Shown piece after piece: positions 58,970-64,000 of a DNA stretch of 64,000 nt. The notes under the pieces were generated by a model. That model saw only the letters and a program-made list of their open reading frames with translations, made no database searches and was not told where the DNA came from. This DNA is from Clostridium sp. 1001271st1 H5 (GTDB lineage: Bacteria; Bacillota; Clostridia; Lachnospirales; Lachnospiraceae). The stretch's first letter is position 1. Each line of letters begins with the position of its first letter. The stretch covers positions 124,001 through 188,000 of the forward strand of contig NZ_SPHO01000004.1 of NCBI RefSeq assembly GCF_005845215.1. The letters are read 5' to 3'. The translations under genes were made by a program, and so were the position numbers.

Positions 58970-61900
58970 TCAGGCATTCTTCCCTATGGCTTTTAAAAGC
59001 ACTGCCGTCATCACACTGACATCTATGGGTTTGGCCACATGGGCCGTCATTCCGGCTTTAAGGGCTGCCTGTACATCCTCTGCAAAGGCATTGGCTGTCA
59101 TGGCTATAATGGGTATCCGGGCAGCGTCCTCCCGGTTCAGACCGCGGATAGCCCTGGCCGTATCATAACCGTTCATCTCCGGCATCTGTATATCCATAAG
59201 CACGGCATCGTAAGTCCCCGGCGCAGTGTTCCTGAATTCATCCAGGGCCTTGACCCCGTCCGTCCGTATAACGGACTGCGCGCCCTGCATCTGAAGGAGT
59301 TCGCAGAGAATCTCGGCATTGATGGCATTATCCTCAGCTATCAGGAACCTGCATCCTGACAGGGTTCCTGCTCCGGCCAGGGCCTGCTCTTCCCTGCCCG
59401 CCTGTGCGCCCCCTTCCGGTTTTCCTCTCATTGCGCTTTCTTCGTCCCCGGCCGGTTCAAATTCCAAATCCACCAGAAAAGTGGTTCCCTGGTGTTCCCG
59501 GCTCCTTACCTGGATGGTCCCTCCCATAAGGTCCACCAGACCTTTGGTGATGCTTAAGCCTAATCCGCTGCCTTCCACGCAGCTGTCATTCCTGCACCGG
59601 CTAAAGGGTTCAAACATATGCTGTAAAAATTTCTCCTTGATTCCAACCCCGGTGTCGCTGACCGTAAAGCGGTAGTGAATCCATCCTTCCGTTTGTACCT
59701 GACCGTATTCCTCTGCACAGAAGCTGACCCGGCCTCCTTCCGGCGTGAACTTGCACGCATTTCCCAGAAGATTGATGAGAATCTGGTTCAGACGCAGGGA
59801 ATCCCCGTAAAACTCCCTGTGGACAAGCCCCTCTGTCCGGACCTCAAAGTCCAGTCCCCTGCTGCGGGCCTGGGGTTCCATCATTCCTGTAATCTGTTCC
59901 ACCAGGGATGGAAGGGATATGTGCATACGGTTGAGAATCAGCCTGGAACCTTCTATTTTACTCATATCCAGCACATTGTTAATCAGACTCATAAGATGCC
60001 CTGAGGACAGGGATATCTTTTTCAGACAGTCCTCCACCCGCTCCTTTTCACCGATGTGGGCCGCAGCCAGTTCCGTCATGCCTATGATTGCATTCATGGG
60101 CGTGCGTATGTCATGGCTCATGGCTGAAAGGAATTCACTTTTCACCTGGCTGGCCTCTTCTGCCAGGGCAAGGGCTTCCCTGAGTTCATCCTTCTTGCGC
60201 CGTTCGTCCGCCAGCATGTCGGTCACGTCCGCCCGTACCATGCAGACGGTCTTGCGGTTCCTGTCGCCCCACAGAATGCTGATTTGCTTATACCGTACGC
60301 CCTCCCCCGCTGTATAGGGAATCACAAAATCATACCCGGTCGGCTCCTTTTCCAGGCGGGAAACCATGGTATCCAGACGGAACTGTGTCCGGATAAACTG
60401 TTTTCCGTCCCCAATATCATAATACCCTGCAATTCGCTCCACGGAATCATTGTAGTCATCCAGTATATACGGCGACAGATTCTCCTGTACGGTCTGTCTG
60501 GTATACATGGTCATGCGCCTGCTGCGGATATTCACAAATCCCATGAGTTCAAAGGTGGAGGCAACCACATTCAGCATTCCCTGCTGTTCCCGGACAGAAT
60601 CCGTGATGTCGGTCCGGGCCATGCAGATGCGTCCCAGGCGCAGGTCTATGGAGGAAATTGTCAGGTTTTTTGTAAGTATATCGCCCTGTTCCCCGATGAT
60701 TGAATAGTGGAAGGAATAGGAATCCTCCTTTTTCAGCTGTTCCAGGATATATCCGGGCTCCATCATCCTTGCCGCATGTTCCTTGTCCCTGGGCACGACC
60801 TGCACCTTCAGCATATAATCCACCTGCCGGGAATGGCAGCCGGACGGCCCGGGGACGTCCTCCGCCTCTTTGCCGCTGTTAAGCAGCATGTATCTGTCGC
60901 GGAACAAATCCACATCTATGACCATGTCGCAGCCCACCACGGTCATGCGGTGAAGAATTCTCTCCGATATGACCTGCTCCGTGATATCCGTCACAGTGAA
61001 GATACCCGTGATATCACCCGTATCCGGCGTCTCCAGCAAATCCACCTTAAACCGGACATACCGGCCGTAGGAATCCCTGGGAAGCCTGATGAAACAGTTG
61101 ACATCCTGATTCACTCCCGGAGCATCCACAAAGGCTGCCGTGTACGCCCGCCTTTCCTCCTCATCTTCAATGAATCCGGAGATACCGGCAAAGAATTCCT
61201 TCCGGTTTGACCCAAAGGTTTCCATAAGCCCGGAATCCGTGTGGTCAATGACCTCCAGTACCTGGTTCTGGGTAATGCTGTAATGCCCCACAATCAGCGC
61301 ATTGGGTCCGGGCGTCCGGTAGTGTTTGAGCAGAAGTTCCCTGTACCGGGCCCTCAGCCGTTCCTGTTCCTCCCGTTCCTCTGTTATGTCATAGTAAATG
61401 GCATAAATCCGGTTTTCTCCCTCCTCGTCCTCAATCAGGGTAAACCGGTTCCTGACCCATATATAGCTTCCCTCTCCGCGGCCCTTCTTCAGACGGTACA
61501 CTATCTCGCGGCTGCAGGAGCCATCAGCCGCATACTCCTCCATCCGTCCCGCCACATAGGCACGGTCCTGGGGATGCACCCCGTACATGGCATCCTCCCG
61601 GTACAGTTCCCATGCTTCCTCATACTCCATATCTGTCATTGCAGCAAATCCATCCGATAAAAACTCCGGCTGCATGGTCCCGTCCTTTTTCCGCCGCAGC
61701 ACTGCAACCCCGCCGGGCAGGTTTTTTACTACTGTCTGGAAATACTGTTCCAGGCGCTTCTTTTCTTTCTGGGTCTGCACTTCCTCCGTCACATCCCTCA
61801 CATACTGGATATAGGCCGGAATGCCGTTCCAGTCCGTCTCACGGAACCTGGCGCTGTAAAACCTTCCCTGACTGGACAGCATCATGGAATTGTCCCTGCC

Positions 61901-64000
61901 GCCGGCCTGGTAATTCTTAATCACACAATTGGCGCAGGGGGACATATTCCCCCGCAGGGCCAGATGGCATTTCTGTCCCAGGCTCCGCTGCTTCCCGGCA
62001 AACGGACCTTTTGTCTCATTGGCATAGAGCAGGTCATAATTTTCCTTGCTGATTACATAGATACTGTCCACGGTTTCATTGGCAATGCTCTGGAAGAGGC
62101 GGGCCTCTGCCGACATGCCTGTAAATACAGCATAAAAGCTCATTTTATCAGACACAGGCCCCATGCGCCGCCCGTTCAGGTGAATCCATATAATATTCCC
62201 GTCCTTGTGGCGCATACGGTACGAAATATCCAGGATTCCGCCGCTTAAGACAGCCTCCTTTGCTGCCGCCAGCACACGCTCCCGGTCCGCCTCATATATG
62301 ATATCCATGGCATCGCGGGCCACCAGCTCCCGGAATTCTTCCCTGGTATGCCCGGAAATGGCAAGGACGCCGTCGGAATAAAAATCCGGTATAAAACGGT
62401 TACCCTCAATCCGGTAGCTTGCAATGCCTCCTGGAATGGAATTGACTATAACCTCCATCCGTTCATTCATGGCAGCCAGCTTCTGCTCCAGACATGCCTG
62501 GCTGTCCCCGGCGCCGCAGGTACTGTACAGGAATTCCTCTCCGTCATATGCATGGCCGGGGTCCTGGTTTTCCTTTTCCGGTTCCTGCAGCTCCTTTGTC
62601 TCCATCCGGGGCATTGACTTCATAAGCTCCTCAAAGACATCTCCGGGCATTGGCTTTCCGAAAAAATAGCCCTGTACATAATCGCATCCGATTTCCTTCA
62701 ACCGTTCCAGCTGCTCCCCGGTTTCCACGCCCTCCGCCACCACGCTCAGGTTCATCCACCGCGCAAGACTCATGATAAAACGAAGAATTCCCTGGTTCAC
62801 AGGCTTGGCCGTCTCGCTCTGGATGAACTTCATATCCAGCTTCAGAATGTCAAGGGGCATCTGGTTCAGCATGTTTAAGGAGGAATAGCCGCTTCCGAAA
62901 TCATCCATCTCAATGATGAAGCCCAATTCCCTGAGATGGGTTACTGTCTCGATGATTTGGCCCGGATTCTCCGTATAGGCGCTCTCCGTAATCTCCAGGT
63001 GCAGGCGCCAAGGCGGCAGGCCATATTTATGTACGGTCCGCAAAAGGATGTTGGCAAGGTCTGCATTGTAGATATCAGCCCTGGACACATTCACGGATAC
63101 AGGAACCCTGGGATATCCCTTCCTGTCCCAGTCCTGCAAATAGGCGCAGGTACGGTCCCACACATACTGGTCCAGCTGTGTGATAAACCCGTTCCTCTCA
63201 AACAGAGGAATAAACTCCCCGGGGGACTGGAAGCCCCATTCCGGATGAACCCACCGCACCAGGGCCTCTGCCCCTGCCAGGGTCTTATCCTTCAGGCTGT
63301 ACTTAGGCTGCAGGTACACAATAAACTGTCCCTGGACCAGGGCCTCCTCCATACTGTCCGTGATGGCCTGTTCCCGGAGCAGCTTGCTGCGCAGTGCCTC
63401 GTCATAGGCTGCAAAATGCCTTCTGTACTGGCCCTTAATGCTTCGGACTGCCAGCAGGGCCCGGTCGCACATCTGTTCCACGGATATGGAGCGGTCGTCA
63501 ATATGGTAGACGCCCCATTTCATTACCATGTTTTTCACATTGGACATGGTGTTAATCTGGTTTCCCGCCTCCACGAATAACTGCTCTGAATATTCCCAGC
63601 GCCGTTCCAAGAGGCAGGCAAACTGGTCCGCATTAATCCGGCCGCAGATTCCCCATCTGCCCACCCGCTTTGAAAACATGGCGGCCACATTCACAAGGAG
63701 TCTGTCCCCGGCCGGCACCCCGAATATGTCATTGACAAGCTTGAAATTCTCTATATTGGAATAAATGATGTCATACTCCTGCTCAGGGCGGGCGGCCAGG
63801 GTTTCTTTCACACGCTGGTAAAAAAATTCTTTTGTGTAGAGCCCGGTCAGCCGGTCATACTGAACCAGATTTATCATGGCTGCTGTTTCCCTGAGCTTGA
63901 TAATACTGGCCACGCGGTGCAGAATGACCTGGGGTTTGTAGGGTTTTGCCACGAAGTCCGTGGCGCCGTGGGACAGGGCGGCCACTTCGTCGGATTCACC
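58970..64000 (-). CDS. Giant hybrid sensor: receiver-GGDEF-EAL-PAS repeats-histidine kinase-receiver (5' end off the window)
   Basis: The frame is open to the window edge, where it codes the end of a receiver domain (SHGATDFVAKPYKP with the conserved Lys). More than 1675 residues follow. In order (numbered from 63985): a GGDEF domain (about 40-200) with a degenerate active site (RINADQF instead of GGDEF); an EAL domain (about 215-455) with AEALVRW, NVSR, EITE, DDFGSGYSS, LKLD and AEGVE all present; a run of PAS-like sensory domains (about 510-1240); a kinase core (H in AMSHDIRTPMNAIIG, ATPase with NLLGNACKFTPEGG and GSGLGLSITKGLV) and a C-terminal receiver (Asp in AVLMDIQMPEMNG). It combines c-di-GMP hydrolysis with phosphorelay signalling. 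No membrane segment is visible. Confidence 0.92.
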   Translation of the reverse strand, partial: GESDEVAALSHGATDFVAKPYKPQVILHRVASIIKLRETAAMINLVQYDRLTGLYTKEFFYQRVKETLAARPEQEYDIIYSNIENFKLVNDIFGVPAGDRLLVNVAAMFSKRVGRWGICGRINADQFACLLERRWEYSEQLFVEAGNQINTMSNVKNMVMKWGVYHIDDRSISVEQMCDRALLAVRSIKGQYRRHFAAYDEALRSKLLREQAITDSMEEALVQGQFIVYLQPKYSLKDKTLAGAEALVRWVHPEWGFQSPGEFIPLFERNGFITQLDQYVWDRTCAYLQDWDRKGYPRVPVSVNVSRADIYNADLANILLRTVHKYGLPPWRLHLEITESAYTENPGQIIETVTHLRELGFIIEMDDFGSGYSSLNMLNQMPLDILKLDMKFIQSETAKPVNQGILRFIMSLARWMNLSVVAEGVETGEQLERLKEIGCDYVQGYFFGKPMPGDVFEELMKSMPRMETKELQEPEKENQDPGHAYDGEEFLYSTCGAGDSQACLEQKLAAMNERMEVIVNSIPGGIASYRIEGNRFIPDFYSDGVLAISGHTREEFRELVARDAMDIIYEADRERVLAAAKEAVLSGGILDISYRMRHKDGNIIWIHLNGRRMGPVSDKMSFYAVFTGMSAEARLFQSIANETVDSIYVISKENYDLLYANETKGPFAGKQRSLGQKCHLALRGNMSPCANCVIKNYQAGGRDNSMMLSSQGRFYSARFRETDWNGIPAYIQYVRDVTEEVQTQKEKKRLEQYFQTVVKNLPGGVAVLRRKKDGTMQPEFLSDGFAAMTDMEYEEAWELYREDAMYGVHPQDRAYVAGRMEEYAADGSCSREIVYRLKKGRGEGSYIWVRNRFTLIEDEEGENRIYAIYYDITEEREEQERLRARYRELLLKHYRTPGPNALIVGHYSITQNQVLEVIDHTDSGLMETFGSNRKEFFAGISGFIEDEEERRAYTAAFVDAPGVNQDVNCFIRLPRDSYGRYVRFKVDLLETPDTGDITGIFTVTDITEQVISERILHRMTVVGCDMVIDVDLFRDRYMLLNSGKEAEDVPGPSGCHSRQVDYMLKVQVVPRDKEHAARMMEPGYILEQLKKEDSYSFHYSIIGEQGDILTKNLTISSIDLRLGRICMARTDITDSVREQQGMLNVVASTFELMGFVNIRSRRMTMYTRQTVQENLSPYILDDYNDSVERIAGYYDIGDGKQFIRTQFRLDTMVSRLEKEPTGYDFVIPYTAGEGVRYKQISILWGDRNRKTVCMVRADVTDMLADERRKKDELREALALAEEASQVKSEFLSAMSHDIRTPMNAIIGMTELAAAHIGEKERVEDCLKKISLSSGHLMSLINNVLDMSKIEGSRLILNRMHISLPSLVEQITGMMEPQARSRGLDFEVRTEGLVHREFYGDSLRLNQILINLLGNACKFTPEGGRVSFCAEEYGQVQTEGWIHYRFTVSDTGVGIKEKFLQHMFEPFSRCRNDSCVEGSGLGLSITKGLVDLMGGTIQVRSREHQGTTFLVDLEFEPAGDEESAMRGKPEGGAQAGREEQALAGAGTLSGCRFLIAEDNAINAEILCELLQMQGAQSVIRTDGVKALDEFRNTAPGTYDAVLMDIQMPEMNGYDTARAIRGLNREDAARIPIIAMTANAFAEDVQAALKAGMTAHVAKPIDVSVMTAVLLKAIGKNA

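Noticed and set aside
1..64000. CRISPR arrays, tRNA or rRNA genes
   Set aside because: No regularly spaced direct repeats and no tRNA- or rRNA-like sequence were seen when reading both strands.

Overview
The window looks like a chromosomal segment of a gut Lachnospiraceae bacterium (Clostridia), most like Enterocloster / the Clostridium bolteae-clostridioforme group. This rests on moderate GC with AT-rich intergenic DNA, AGGAGG-type ribosome binding sites, TTGACA-N17-TATAAT promoters, many GTG/TTG starts, Lachnospiraceae-style cell-wall-binding repeat proteins, the radical-SAM/DUF2344/RNase G gene trio and many two-component systems. No similarity search was possible, so the genus is an inference. 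No rRNA, tRNA or CRISPR array was seen.

Layout. 0-6.4 kb (minus): a radical-SAM protein, its DUF2344 partner, RNase G and the potassium uptake genes trkA and trkH (trkH runs off the left edge), behind a good promoter at 6400-6428. 6.5-8.7 kb: an AgrC/AgrA-like GHKL kinase and LytTR regulator. 9-13.7 kb: an island of small orphan genes (a 43-residue zinc ribbon, small membrane proteins, lipoproteins, a GNAT acetyltransferase). 13.9-19.6 kb: a cell-wall-binding repeat protein and a rodA/PBP2 elongation pair. 19.8-23 kb: an ArsP-like permease, a PatB/MalY C-S lyase and a DUF3737 protein.

23-44.2 kb is the most interesting region. A divergently transcribed LysR regulator (28183-29073) sits among six minus-strand transcription units whose promoters share one architecture: an upstream ATGCCT-like box, then an AATAT-N9-ATATT palindrome with the -35 hexamer (TTGATA) embedded in it, then exactly 17 bp, then a -10. 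The units encode a flavodoxin-type reductase with a lipoprotein; a small helical protein with an iron alcohol dehydrogenase and a cyclophilin-like protein; a MATE exporter; a cyclophilin-like lipoprotein with a membrane-anchored choloylglycine-hydrolase-family enzyme and a LysE exporter; a second such hydrolase with a PaaK/CapK-like ligase and a MacB-type ABC system; and a cystine-type amino acid importer. I read this as one LysR-controlled system of unknown substrate, probably handling extracellular amides or amino acid conjugates. A separate two-component system with a DUF362 lipoprotein (29.2-32.6 kb) lies inside it.

44-46.7 kb is AT-rich scar DNA: a gene broken by an amber codon, a DUF4177 protein, a group II intron 5' fragment directly after an intrinsic terminator, inverted repeats and a pyrophosphatase-like protein. 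46.7-50.1 kb holds a BlaI/BlaR1-like pair with a secreted protein and two membrane proteins. 50.3-56.1 kb pairs a large cell-wall-binding surface protein, whose signal peptide is cut off by a G10 tract (probable phase variation), with a two-component system; both transcripts carry the same unusual 5' leader. 56.1-64 kb: a polysaccharide deacetylase, an XRE regulator, an SseB-family protein and a giant signalling protein (GGDEF-like, EAL, PAS-like, histidine kinase, receiver) that runs off the right edge.
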